From: Acanthosepion esculentum | Lineage: Eukaryota > Mollusca > Cephalopoda > Sepiida > Sepiidae | Reading direction: 5' to 3' | DNA length: 64,000 bases | NCBI GenBank assembly: GCA_964036315.1 | Contig: OZ038478.1 | Coordinates: 140,862,005-140,926,004 of the forward strand | Part shown: positions 23,201-38,200 of the stretch, piece by piece | Layout of the letters: every line of letters starts with the position of its first letter | Position numbering within the stretch: position 1 is the first letter of the stretch | Notes under the pieces: model-generated | The model's input: only the letters and a program-made list of their open reading frames with translations | What the model was told of the DNA's origin: nothing | The model's database searches: none | Position numbers and translations under genes: made by a program

Positions 23201-26200
23201 CTTGAAGCAACAAAATACAGAAGAAATGTTGGTAGTAAATGGATAGACGTGACTTGAAGCAACAAAATACAGACGTACTGTTGATAGTAAATGACCAGAA
23301 GTTACTTGAAGCAACAAAATACAGAAGAAATGTTGGTAGTAAATGGATAGACGTGACTTGAAGCAACAAAATACAGACGTACTGTTGATAGTAAATGGGC
23401 AGAAGTTACTTGAAGCAACAAAATACAGAAGAAATGTTGGTAGTAAATGGATAGACGTGACTTGAAGCAACAAAATACAGACGTACTGTTGATAGCAAAT
23501 GACCAGAAGTTACTTGAAGCAACAAAATACAGAAGAAATGTTGGTAGTAAATGGATAGACGTGACTTGAAGCAACAAAATACAGACGTACTGTTGATAGC
23601 AAATGACCAGAAGTTACATGAATCAACAAAATACAGAAGAAATGTTGGTAGTAAATGGATAGACGTGACTTGAAGCAACAAAATACAGACGTACTGTTGA
23701 TAGCAAATGACCAGAAGTTACTTGAAGCAACAAAATACAGAAGAAATGTTGTTAGTAAATGGATAGACGTGACTTGAAGCAACAAAATACAGACGTACTG
23801 TTGATAGTAAATGGGCAGAAGTTACTTGAAGCAACAAAATACAGAAGAAATGTTGGTAGTAAATGGATAGACGTGACTTGAAGCAACAAAATACAGACGT
23901 ACTGTTGATAGCAAATGACCAGAAGTTACTGGAAGCAACAAAATACAGAAGAAATGTTGGTAGTAAATGGATAGACGTGACTTGAAGCAACAAAATACAG
24001 ACGTACTGTTGATAGCAAATGACCAGAAGTTACTTGAAGCAACAAAATACAGAATAAATGTTGGTAGTAAATGGATAGACGTGACTTGAAGCAACAAAAT
24101 ACAGACGTACTGTTGATAGGAAATGGGAAGAAGTTACTTGAAGCAACAAAATACAGAAGAAATGTTGGTAGTAAATGGATAGACGTGACTTGAAGCAACA
24201 AAATACAGACGTACTGTTGATAGCAAATGACCAGAAGTTACTTGAAGCAACAAAATACAGAAGAAATGTTGGTAGTAAATGGATAGACGTGGCTTGAAGC
24301 AAAAAATACAGACGTACTGTTGATAGTAAATGGGCAGAAGTTACTTGAAGCAACAAAATACAGAAGAAATGTTGGTAGTAAATGGATAGACGTGACTTGA
24401 AGCAACAAAATACAGACGTACTGTTGATAGCAAATGACCAGAAGTTACTTGAAGCAACAAAATACAGAAGAAATGTTGGTAGTAAATGGATAGACGTGAC
24501 TTGAAGCAACAAAATACAGACGTACTGTTGATAGCAAATGACCAGAAGTTACTTGAAGCAACAAAATACAGAAGAAATGTTGGTAGTAAATGGATAGACG
24601 TGACTTGAAGCAACAAAATACAGACGTACTGTTGATAGCAAATGACCAGAAGTTACTTGAAGCAACAAAATACAGAATAAATGTTGGTAGTAAATGGATA
24701 GACGTGACTTGAAGCAACAAAATACAGACGTACTGTTGATAGCAAATGACCAGAAGTTACTTGAAGCAACAAAATACAGAAGAAATGTTGGTAGTAAATG
24801 GATAGACGTGACTTGAAGCAACAAAATACAGACGTACTGTTGATAGCAAATGACCAGAAGTTACTGGAAGCAACAAAATACAGAAGAAATGTTGGTAGTA
24901 AATGGATAGACGTGACTTTAAGCAACAAAATACAGACGTACTGTTGATAGTAAATGGGCAGAAGTTACTTGAAGCAACAAAATACAGAAGAAATGTTGGT
25001 AGTAAATGGATAGACGTGACTTGAAGCAACAAAATACAGACGTACTGTTGATAGTAAATGGGCAGAAGTTATTTGAAGCAACAAAATACAGAAGAAATGT
25101 TGGTAGTAAATGGATAGACGTGACTTGAAGCAACAAAATACAGACGTACTGTTGATAGCAAATGACCAGAAGTTACTTGAAGCAACAAAATACAGAAGAA
25201 ATGTTGGTAGTAAATGGATAGACGTGACTTGAAGCAACAAAATACAGACGTACTGTTGATAGCAAATGACCAGAAGTTACATGAAGCAACAAAATACAGA
25301 AGAAATGTTGGTAGTAAATGGATAGACGTGACTTGAAGCAACAGAATACAGACGTACTGTTGATAGCAAATGACCAGAAGTTACTTGAAGCAACAAAATA
25401 CAGAAGAAATGTTGTTAGTAAATGGATAGACGTGACTTGAAGCAACCAAATACAGACGTACTGTTGATAGTAAATGGGCAGAAGTTACTTGAAGCAACAA
25501 AATACAGAAGAAATGTTGGTAGTAAATGGATAGACGTGACTTGAAGCAACAAAATACAGACGTACTGTTGATAGCAAATGACCAGAAGTTACTGGAAGCA
25601 ACAAAATACAGAAGAAATGTTGGCAGTAAATGGATAGACGTGACTTGAAGCAACAAAATACAGACGTACTGTTGATAGCAAATGACCAGAAGTTACTTGA
25701 AGCAACAAAATACAGAAGAAATGTTGGTAGTAAATGGATAGACGTGACTTGAAGCAACAAAATACAGACGTACTGTTGATAGTAAATGACCAGAAGTTAC
25801 TTGAAGCAACAAAATACAGAAGAAATGTTGGTACTAAATGGATAGACGTGACTTGAAGCAACAAAATACAGACGTACTGTTGATAGCAAATGACCAGAAG
25901 TTACTTGAAGCAACAAAATACAGAAGAAATGTTGGTAGTAAATGGATAGACGTGACTTGAAGCAACAAAATACAGACGTACTGTTGATAGTAAATGGGCA
26001 GAAGTTATTTGAAGCAACAAAATACAGAAGAAATGTTGGTAGTAAATGGATAGACGTGACTTGAAGCAACAAAATACAGACGTACTGTTGATAGCAAATG
26101 ACCAGAAGTTACTTGAAGCAACAAAATACAGAATAAATGTTGGTAGTAAATGGATAGACGTGACTTGAAGCAACAAAATACAGACGTACTGTTGATAGCA

Positions 26201-29200
26201 AATGACCAGAAGTTACATGAAGCAACAAAATACAGAAGAAATGTTGGTAGTAAATGGATAGACGTGACTTGAAGCAACAAAATACAGACGTACTGTTGAT
26301 AGCAAATGACCAGAAGTTACTTGAAGCAACAAAATACAGAAGAAATGTTGTTAGTAAATGGATAGACGTGACTTGAAGCAACAAAATACAGACGTACTGT
26401 TGATAGTAAATGGGCAGAAGTTACTTGAAGCAACAAAATACAGAAGAAATGTTGGTAGTAAATGGATAGACGTGACTTGAAGCAACAAAATACAGACGTA
26501 CTGTTGATAGCAAATGACCAGAAGTTACTTGAAGCAACAAAATACAGAAGAAATGTTGGTAGTAAATGGATAGACTTGACATGAAGCAACAAAATACAGA
26601 CGTACTGTTGATAGCAAATGACCAGAAGTTACTTGAAGCAACAAAATACAGAAGAAATGTTGTTAGTAAATGGATAGACGTGACTTGAAGCAACCAAATA
26701 CAGACGTACTGTTGATAGTAAATGGGCAGAAGTTACTTGAAGCAACAAAATACAGAAGAAATGTTGGTAGTAAATGGATAGACGTGACTTGAAGCAACAA
26801 AATACAGACGTACTGTTGATAGCAAATGACCAGAAGTTACTGGAAGCAACAAAATACAGAAGAAATGTTGGCAGTAAATGGATAGACGTGACTTGAAGCA
26901 ACAAAATACAGACGTACTGTTGATAGCAAATGACCAGAAGTTACTTGAAGCAACAAAATACAGAAGAAATGTTGGTAGTAAATGGATAGACGTGACTTGA
27001 AGCAACAAAATACAGACGTACTGTTGATAGTAAATGACCAGAAGTTACTTGAAGCAACAAAATACAGAAGAAATGTTGGTACTAAATGGATAGACGTGAC
27101 TTGAAGCAACAAAATACAGACGTACTGTTGATAGCAAATGACCAGAAGTTACTTGAAGCAACAAAATACAGAAGAAATGTTGGTAGTAAATGGATAGACG
27201 TGACTTGAAGCAACAAAATACAGACGTACTGTTGATAGTAAATGGGCAGAAGTTATTTGAAGCAACAAAATACAGAAGAAATGTTGGTAGTAAATGGATA
27301 GACGTGACTTGAAGCAACAAAATTCAGACGTACTGTTGATAGCAAATGACCAGAAGTTACTTGAAGCAACAAAATACAGAAGAAATGTTGGTAGTAAATG
27401 GATAGACGTGACTTGAAGCAACAAAATACAGACGTACTGTTGATAGCAAATGACCAGAAGTTACATGAAGCAACAAAATACAGAAGAAATGTTGGTAGTA
27501 AATGGATAGACGTGACTTGAAGCAACAAAATACAGACGTACTGTTGATAGCAAATGACCAGAAGTTACTTGAAGCAACAAAATACAGAAGAAATGTTGTT
27601 AGTAAATGGATAGACGTGACTTGAAGCAACAAAATACAGACGTACTGTTGATAGTAAATGGGCAGAAGTTACTTGAAGCAACAAAATACAGAAGAAATGT
27701 TGGTAGTAAATGGATAGACGTGACTTGAAGCAACAAAATACAGACGTACTGTTGATAGCAAATGACCAGAAGTTACTTGAAGCAACAAAATACAGAAGAA
27801 ATGTTGGTAGTAAATGGATAGACTTGACATGAAGCAACAAAATACAGACGTACTGTTGATAGCAAATGACCAGAAGTTACTTGAAGCAACAAAATACAGA
27901 ATAAATGTTGGTAGTAAATGGATAGACGTGACTTGAAGCAACAAAATACAGACGTACTGTTGATAGGAAATGGGAAGAAGTTACTTGAAGCAACAAAATA
28001 CAGAAGAAATGTTGGTAGTAAATGGATAGACGTGACTTGAAGCAACAAAATACAGACGTACTGTTGATAGCAAATGACCAGAAGTTACTTGAAGCAACAA
28101 AATACAGAAGAAATGTTGGTAGTAAATGGATAGACGTGACTTGAAGCAACAAAATACAGACGTACTGTTGATACTAAATGACCAGAAGTTACTTGAAGCA
28201 ACAAAATACAGAATAAATGTTGGTAGTAAATGGATAGACGTGACTTGAAGCAACAAAATACAGACGTACTGTTGATAGGAAATGGGAAGAAGTTACTTGA
28301 AGCAACAAAATACAGAAGAAATGTTGGTAGTAAATGGATAGACGTGACTTGAAGCAACAAAATACAGACGTACTGTTGATAGCAAATGACCAGAAGTTAC
28401 TTGAAGCAACAAAATACAGAAGAAATGTTGGTAGTAAATGGATAGACGTGACTTGAAGCAACAAAATACAGACGTACTGTTGATACTAAATGACCAGAAG
28501 TTACTTGAAGCAACAAAATACAGAAGAAATGTTGGTAGTAAATGGATAGACGTGGCTTGAAGCAAAAAATACAGACGTACTGTTGATAGTAAATGGGCAG
28601 AAGTTACTTGAAGCAACAAAATACAGAAGAAATGTTGGTAGTAAATGGATAGACGTGACTTGAAGCAACAAAATACAGACGTACTGTTGATAGCAAATGA
28701 CCAGAAGTTACTTGAAGCAACAAAATACAGAAGAAATGTTGGTAGTAAATGGATAGACGTGACTTGAAGCAACAAAATACAGACGTACTGTTGATAGTAA
28801 ATGGGCAGAAGTTATTTGAAGCAACAAAATACAGAAGAAATGTTGGTAGTAAATGGATAGACGTGACTTGAAGCAACAAAATACAGACGTACTGTTGATA
28901 GCAAATGACCAGAAGTTACTTGAAGCAACAAAATACAGAAGAAATGTTGGTAGTAAATGGATAGACGTGACTTGAAGCAACAAAATACAGACGTACTGTT
29001 GATAGCAAATGACCAGAAGTTACTTGAAGCAACAAAATACAGAAGAAATGTTGTTAGTAAATGGATAGACGTGACTTGAAGCAACAAAATACAGACGTAC
29101 TGTTGATAGTAAATGGGCAGAAGTTACTTGAAGCAACAAAATACAGAAGAAATGTTGGTAGTAAATGGATAGACGTGACTTGAAGCAACAAAATACAGAC

Positions 29201-32200
29201 GTACTGTTGATAGCAAATGACCAGAAGTTACTGGAAGCAACAAAATACAGAAGAAATGTTGGCAGTAAATGGATAGACGTGACTTGAAGCAACAAAATAC
29301 AGACGTACTGTTGATAGCAAATGACCAGAAGTTACTTGAAGCAACAAAATACAGAATAAATGTTGGTAGTAAATGGATAGACGTGACTTGAAGCAACAAA
29401 ATACAGACGTACTGTTGATAGGAAATGGGAAGAAGTTACTTGAAGCAACAAAATACAGAAGAAATGTTGGTAGTAAATGGATAGACGTGACTTGAAGCAA
29501 CAAAATACAGACGTACTGTTGATAGCAAATGACCAGAAGTTACTTGAAGCAACAAAATACAGAAGAAATGTTGGTAGTAAATGGATAGACGTGACTTGAA
29601 GCAACAAAATACAGACGTACTGTTGATAGTAAATGACCAGAAGTTACTTGAAGCAACAAAATACAGAAGAAATGTTGGTAGTAAATGGATAGACGTGACT
29701 TGAAGCAACAAAATACAGACGTACTGTTGATAGCAAATGACCAGAAGTTACTTGAAGCAACAAAATACAGAAGAAATGTTGGTAGTAAATGGATAGACGT
29801 GACTTGAAGCAACAAAATACAGACGTACTGTTGATAGCAAATGACCAGAAGTTATTTGAAGCAACAAAATACAGAAGAAATGTTGGTAGTAAATGGATAG
29901 ACGTGACTTGAAGCAACAAAATACAGACGTACTGTTGATAGTAAATGGGCAGAAGTTACTTGAAGCAACAAAATACAGAAGAAATGTTGGTAGTAAATGG
30001 ATAGACGTGACTTGAAGCAACAAAATACAGACGTACTGTTGATAGCAAATGACCAGAAGTTACTGGAAGCAACAAAATACAGAAGAAATGTTGGTAGTAA
30101 ATGGATAGACGTGACTTTAAGCAACAAAATACAGACGTACTGTTGATAGTAAATGGGCAGAAGTTACTTGAAGCAACAAAATACAGAAGAAATGTTGGTA
30201 GTAAATGGATAGACGTGACTTGAAGCAACAAAATACAGACGTACTGTTGATAGCAAATGACAAGAAGTTACTTGAAGCAACAAAATACAGAAGAAATGTT
30301 GGTAGTAAATGGATAGACGTGACTTGAAGCAACAAAATACAGACGTACTGTTGATAGTAAATGACCAGAAGTTACTTGAAGCAACAAAATACAGAAGAAA
30401 TGTTGGTAGTAAATGGATAGACGTGACTTGAAGCAACAAAATACAGACGTACTGTTGATAGTAAATGGGCAGAAGTTACTTGAAGCAACAAAATACAGAA
30501 GAAATGTTGGTAGTAAATGGATAGACGTGACTTGAAGCAACAAAATACAGACGTACTGTTGATAGCAAATGACCAGAAGTTACTTGAAGCAACAAAATAC
30601 AGAAGAAATGTTGGTAGTAAATGGATAGACGTGACTTGAAGCAACAAAATACAGACGTACTGTTGATAGCAAATGACCAGAAGTTACATGAATCAACAAA
30701 ATACAGAAGAAATGTTGGTAGTAAATGGATAGACGTGACTTGAAGCAACAAAATACAGACGTACTGTTGATAGCAAATGACCAGAAGTTACTTGAAGCAA
30801 CAAAATACAGAAGAAATGTTGTTAGTAAATGGATAGACGTGACTTGAAGCAACAAAATACAGACGTACTGTTGATAGTAAATGGGCAGAAGTTACTTGAA
30901 GCAACAAAATACAGAAGAAATGTTGGTAGTAAATGGATAGACGTGACTTGAAGCAACAAAATACAGACGTACTGTTGATAGCAAATGACCAGAAGTTACT
31001 GGAAGCAACAAAATACAGAAGAAATGTTGGTAGTAAATGGATAGACGTGACTTGAAGCAACAAAATACAGACGTACTGTTGATAGCAAATGACCAGAAGT
31101 TACTTGAAGCAACAAAATACAGAATAAATGTTGGTAGTAAATGGATAGACGTGACTTGAAGCAACAAAATACAGACGTACTGTTGATAGGAAATGGGAAG
31201 AAGTTACTTGAAGCAACAAAATACAGAAGAAATGTTGGTAGTAAATGGATAGACGTGACTTGAAGCAACAAAATACAGACGTACTGTTGATAGCAAATGA
31301 CCAGAAGTTACTTGAAGCAACAAAATACAGAAGAAATGTTGGTAGTAAATGGATAGACGTGACTTGAAGCAACAAAATACAGACGTACTGTTGATACTAA
31401 ATGACCAGAAGTTACTTGAAGCAACAAAATACAGAAGAAATGTTGGTAGTAAATGGATAGACGTGGCTTGAAGCAAAAAATACAGACGTACTGTTGATAG
31501 TAAATGGGCAGAAGTTACTTGAAGCAACAAAATACAGAAGAAATGTTGGTAGTAAATGGATAGACGTGACTTGAAGCAACAAAATACAGACGTACTGTTG
31601 ATAGCAAATGACCAGAAGTTACTTGAAGCAACAAAATACAGAAGAAATGTTGGTAGTAAATGGATAGACGTGACTTGAAGCAACAAAATACAGACGTACT
31701 GTTGATAGTAAATGGGCAGAAGTTATTTGAAGCAACAAAATACAGAAGAAATGTTGGTAGTAAATGGATAGACGTGACTTGAAGCAACAAAATACAGACG
31801 TACTGTTGATAGCAAATGACCAGAAGTTACTTGAAGCAACAAAATACAGAAGAAATGTTGGTAGTAAATGGATAGACGTGACTTGAAGCAACAAAATACA
31901 GACGTACTGTTGATAGCAAATGACCAGAAGTTACTTGAAGCAACAAAATACAGAAGAAATGTTGTTAGTAAATGGATAGACGTGACTTGAAGCAACAAAA
32001 TACAGACGTACTGTTGATAGTAAATGGGCAGAAGTTACTTGAAGCAACAAAATACAGAAGAAATGTTGGTAGTAAATGGATAGACGTGACTTGAAGCAAC
32101 AAAATACAGACGTACTGTTGATAGCAAATGACCAGAAGTTACTGGAAGCAACAAAATACAGAAGAAATGTTGGCAGTAAATGGATAGACGTGACTTGAAG

Positions 32201-35200
32201 CAACAAAATACAGACGTACTGTTGATAGCAAATGACCAGAAGTTACTTGAAGCAACAAAATACAGAATAAATGTTGGTAGTAAATGGATAGACGTGACTT
32301 GAAGCAACAAAATACAGACGTACTGTTGATAGGAAATGGGAAGAAGTTACTTGAAGCAACAAAATACAGAAGAAATGTTGGTAGTAAATGGATAGACGTG
32401 ACTTGAAGCAACAAAATACAGACGTACTGTTGATAGCAAATGACCAGAAGTTACTTGAAGCAACAAAATACAGAAGAAATGTTGGTAGTAAATGGATAGA
32501 CGTGACTTGAAGCAACAAAATACAGACGTACTGTTGATAGTAAATGACCAGAAGTTACTTGAAGCAACAAAATACAGAAGAAATGTTGGTAGTAAATGGA
32601 TAGACGTGACTTGAAGCAACAAAATACAGACGTACTGTTGATAGCAAATGACCAGAAGTTACTTGAAGCAACAAAATACAGAAGAAATGTTGGTAGTAAA
32701 TGGATAGACGTGACTTGAAGCAACAAAATACAGACGTACTGTTGATAGCAAATGACCAGAAGTTATTTGAAGCAACAAAATACAGAAGAAATGTTGGTAG
32801 TAAATGGATAGACGTGACTTGAAGCAACAAAATACAGACGTACTGTTGATAGTAAATGGGCAGAAGTTACTTGAAGCAACAAAATACAGAAGAAATGTTG
32901 GTAGTAAATGGATAGACGTGACTTGAAGCAACAAAATACAGACGTACTGTTGATAGCAAATGACCAGAAGTTACTGGAAGCAACAAAATACAGAAGAAAT
33001 GTTGGTAGTAAATGGATAGACGTGACTTTAAGCAACAAAATACAGACGTACTGTTGATAGTAAATGGGCAGAAGTTACTTGAAGCAACAAAATACAGAAG
33101 AAATGTTGGTAGTAAATGGATAGACGTGACTTGAAGCAACAAAATACAGACGTACTGTTGATAGCAAATGACAAGAAGTTACTTGAAGCAACAAAATACA
33201 GAAGAAATGTTGGTAGTAAATGGATAGACGTGACTTGAAGCAACAAAATACAGACGTACTGTTGATAGTAAATGACCAGAAGTTACTTGAAGCAACAAAA
33301 TACAGAAGAAATGTTGGTAGTAAATGGATAGACGTGACTTGAAGCAACAAAATACAGACGTACTGTTGATAGTAAATGGGCAGAAGTTACTTGAAGCAAC
33401 AAAATACAGAAGAAATGTTGGTAGTAAATGGATAGACGTGACTTGAAGCAACAAAATACAGACGTACTGTTGATAGCAAATGACCAGAAGTTACTTGAAG
33501 CAACAAAATACAGAAGAAATGTTGGTAGTAAATGGATAGACGTGACTTGAAGCAACAAAATACAGACGTACTGTTGATAGCAAATGACCAGAAGTTACAT
33601 GAATCAACAAAATACAGAAGAAATGTTGGTAGTAAATGGATAGACGTGACTTGAAGCAACAAAATACAGACGTACTGTTGATAGCAAATGACCAGAAGTT
33701 ACTTGAAGCAACAAAATACAGAAGAAATGTTGTTAGTAAATGGATAGACGTGACTTGAAGCAACAAAATACAGACGTACTGTTGATAGTAAATGGGCAGA
33801 AGTTACTTGAAGCAACAAAATACAGAAGAAATGTTGGTAGTAAATGGATAGACGTGACTTGAAGCAACAAAATACAGACGTACTGTTGATAGCAAATGAC
33901 CAGAAGTTACTGGAAGCAACAAAATACAGAAGAAATGTTGGTAGTAAATGGATAGACGTGACTTGAAGCAACAAAATACAGACGTACTGTTGATAGCAAA
34001 TGACCAGAAGTTACTTGAAGCAACAAAATACAGAATAAATGTTGGTAGTAAATGGATAGACGTGACTTGAAGCAACAAAATACAGACGTACTGTTGATAG
34101 GAAATGGGAAGAAGTTACTTGAAGCAACAAAATACAGAAGAAATGTTGGTAGTAAATGGATAGACGTGACTTGAAGCAACAAAATACAGACGTACTGTTG
34201 ATAGCAAATGACCAGAAGTTACTTGAAGCAACAAAATACAGAAGAAATGTTGGTAGTAAATGGATAGACGTGGCTTGAAGCAAAAAATACAGACGTACTG
34301 TTGATAGTAAATGGGCAGAAGTTACTTGAAGCAACAAAATACAGAAGAAATGTTGGTAGTAAATGGATAGACGTGACTTGAAGCAACAAAATACAGACGT
34401 ACTGTTGATAGCAAATGACCAGAAGTTACTTGAAGCAACAAAATACAGAAGAAATGTTGGTAGTAAATGGATAGACGTGACTTGAAGCAACAAAATACAG
34501 ACGTACTGTTGATAGCAAATGACCAGAAGTTACTTGAAGCAACAAAATACAGAAGAAATGTTGGTAGTAAATGGATAGACGTGACTTGAAGCAACAAAAT
34601 ACAGACGTACTGTTGATAGCAAATGACCAGAAGTTACTTGAAGCAACAAAATACAGAATAAATGTTGGTAGTAAATGGATAGACGTGACTTGAAGCAACA
34701 AAATACAGACGTACTGTTGATAGCAAATGACCAGAAGTTACTTGAAGCAACAAAATACAGAAGAAATGTTGGTAGTAAATGGATAGACGTGACTTGAAGC
34801 AACAAAATACAGACGTACTGTTGATAGCAAATGACCAGAAGTTACTGGAAGCAACAAAATACAGAAGAAATGTTGGTAGTAAATGGATAGACGTGACTTT
34901 AAGCAACAAAATACAGACGTACTGTTGATAGTAAATGGGCAGAAGTTACTTGAAGCAACAAAATACAGAAGAAATGTTGGTAGTAAATGGATAGACGTGA
35001 CTTGAAGCAACAAAATACAGACGTACTGTTGATAGTAAATGGGCAGAAGTTATTTGAAGCAACAAAATACAGAAGAAATGTTGGTAGTAAATGGATAGAC
35101 GTGACTTGAAGCAACAAAATACAGACGTACTGTTGATAGCAAATGACCAGAAGTTACTTGAAGCAACAAAATACAGAAGAAATGTTGGTAGTAAATGGAT

Positions 35201-38200
35201 AGACGTGACTTGAAGCAACAAAATACAGACGTACTGTTGATAGCAAATGACCAGAAGTTACATGAAGCAACAAAATACAGAAGAAATGTTGGTAGTAAAT
35301 GGATAGACGTGACTTGAAGCAACAGAATACAGACGTACTGTTGATAGCAAATGACCAGAAGTTACTTGAAGCAACAAAATACAGAAGAAATGTTGTTAGT
35401 AAATGGATAGACGTGACTTGAAGCAACCAAATACAGACGTACTGTTGATAGTAAATGGGCAGAAGTTACTTGAAGCAACAAAATACAGAAGAAATGTTGG
35501 TAGTAAATGGATAGACGTGACTTGAAGCAACAAAATACAGACGTACTGTTGATAGCAAATGACCAGAAGTTACTGGAAGCAACAAAATACAGAAGAAATG
35601 TTGGCAGTAAATGGATAGACGTGACTTGAAGCAACAAAATACAGACGTACTGTTGATAGCAAATGAGGAGAAGTTACTTGAAGCAACAAAATACAGAAGA
35701 AATGTTGGTAGTAAATGGATAGACGTGACTTGAAGCAACAAAATACAGACGTACTGTTGATAGTAAATGACCAGAAGTTACTTGAAGCAACAAAATACAG
35801 AAGAAATGTTGGTACTAAATGGATAGACGTGACTTGAAGCAACAAAATACAGACGTACTGTTGATAGCAAATGACCAGAAGTTACTTGAAGCAACAAAAT
35901 ACAGAAGAAATGTTGGTAGTAAATGGATAGACGTGACTTGAAGCAACAAAATACAGACGTACTGTTGATAGTAAATGGGCAGAAGTTATTTGAAGCAACA
36001 AAATACAGAAGAAATGTTGGTAGTAAATGGATAGACGTGACTTGAAGCAACAAAATACAGACGTACTGTTGATAGCAAATGACCAGAAGTTACTTGAAGC
36101 AACAAAATACAGAATAAATGTTGGTAGTAAATGGATAGACGTGACTTGAAGCAACAAAATACAGACGTACTGTTGATAGCAAATGACCAGAAGTTACATG
36201 AAGCAACAAAATACAGAAGAAATGTTGGTAGTAAATGGATAGACGTGACTTGAAGCAACAAAATACAGACGTACTGTTGATAGCAAATGACCAGAAGTTA
36301 CTTGAAGCAACAAAATACAGAAGAAATGTTGTTAGTAAATGGATAGACGTGACTTGAAGCAACAAAATACAGACGTACTGTTGATAGTAAATGGGCAGAA
36401 GTTACTTGAAGCAACAAAATACAGAAGAAATGTTGGTAGTAAATGGATAGACGTGACTTGAAGCAACAAAATACAGACGTACTGTTGATAGCAAATGACC
36501 AGAAGTTACTTGAAGCAACAAAATACAGAAGAAATGTTGGTAGTAAATGGATAGACTTGACATGAAGCAACAAAATACAGACGTACTGTTGATAGCAAAT
36601 GACCAGAAGTTACTTGAAGCAACAAAATACAGAAGAAATGTTGTTAGTAAATGGATAGACGTGACTTGAAGCAACCAAATACAGACGTACTGTTGATAGT
36701 AAATGGGCAGAAGTTACTTGAAGCAACAAAATACAGAAGAAATGTTGGTAGTAAATGGATAGACGTGACTTGAAGCAACAAAATACAGACGTACTGTTGA
36801 TAGCAAATGACCAGAAGTTACTGGAAGCAACAAAATACAGAAGAAATGTTGGCAGTAAATGGATAGACGTGACTTGAAGCAACAAAATACAGACGTACTG
36901 TTGATAGCAAATGACCAGAAGTTACTTGAAGCAACAAAATACAGAAGAAATGTTGGTAGTAAATGGATAGACGTGACTTGAAGCAACAAAATACAGACGT
37001 ACTGTTGATAGTAAATGACCAGAAGTTACTTGAAGCAACAAAATACAGAAGAAATGTTGGTACTAAATGGATAGACGTGACTTGAAGCAACAAAATACAG
37101 ACGTACTGTTGATAGCAAATGACCAGAAGTTACTTGAAGCAACAAAATACAGAAGAAATGTTGGTAGTAAATGGATAGACGTGACTTGAAGCAACAAAAT
37201 ACAGACGTACTGTTGATAGTAAATGGGCAGAAGTTATTTGAAGCAACAAAATACAGAAGAAATGTTGGTAGTAAATGGATAGACGTGACTTGAAGCAACA
37301 AAATTCAGACGTACTGTTGATAGCAAATGACCAGAAGTTACTTGAAGCAACAAAATACAGAAGAAATGTTGGTAGTAAATGGATAGACGTGACTTGAAGC
37401 AACAAAATACAGACGTACTGTTGATAGCAAATGACCAGAAGTTACATGAAGCAACAAAATACAGAAGAAATGTTGGTAGTAAATGGATAGACGTGACTTG
37501 AAGCAACAAAATACAGACGTACTGTTGATAGCAAATGACCAGAAGTTACTTGAAGCAACAAAATACAGAAGAAATGTTGTTAGTAAATGGATAGACGTGA
37601 CTTGAAGCAACAAAATACAGACGTACTGTTGATAGTAAATGGGCAGAAGTTACTTGAAGCAACAAAATACAGAAGAAATGTTGGTAGTAAATGGATAGAC
37701 GTGACTTGAAGCAACAAAATACAGACGTACTGTTGATAGCAAATGACCAGAAGTTACTTGAAGCAACAAAATACAGAAGAAATGTTGGTAGTAAATGGAT
37801 AGACTTGACATGAAGCAACAAAATACAGACGTACTGTTGATAGCAAATGACCAGAAGTTACTTGAAGCAACAAAATACAGAATAAATGTTGGTAGTAAAT
37901 GGATAGACGTGACTTGAAGCAACAAAATACAGACGTACTGTTGATAGGAAATGGGAAGAAGTTACTTGAAGCAACAAAATACAGAAGAAATGTTGGTAGT
38001 AAATGGATAGACGTGACTTGAAGCAACAAAATACAGACGTACTGTTGATAGCAAATGACCAGAAGTTACTTGAAGCAACAAAATACAGAAGAAATGTTGG
38101 TAGTAAATGGATAGACGTGACTTGAAGCAACAAAATACAGACGTACTGTTGATACTAAATGACCAGAAGTTACTTGAAGCAACAAAATACAGAAGAAATG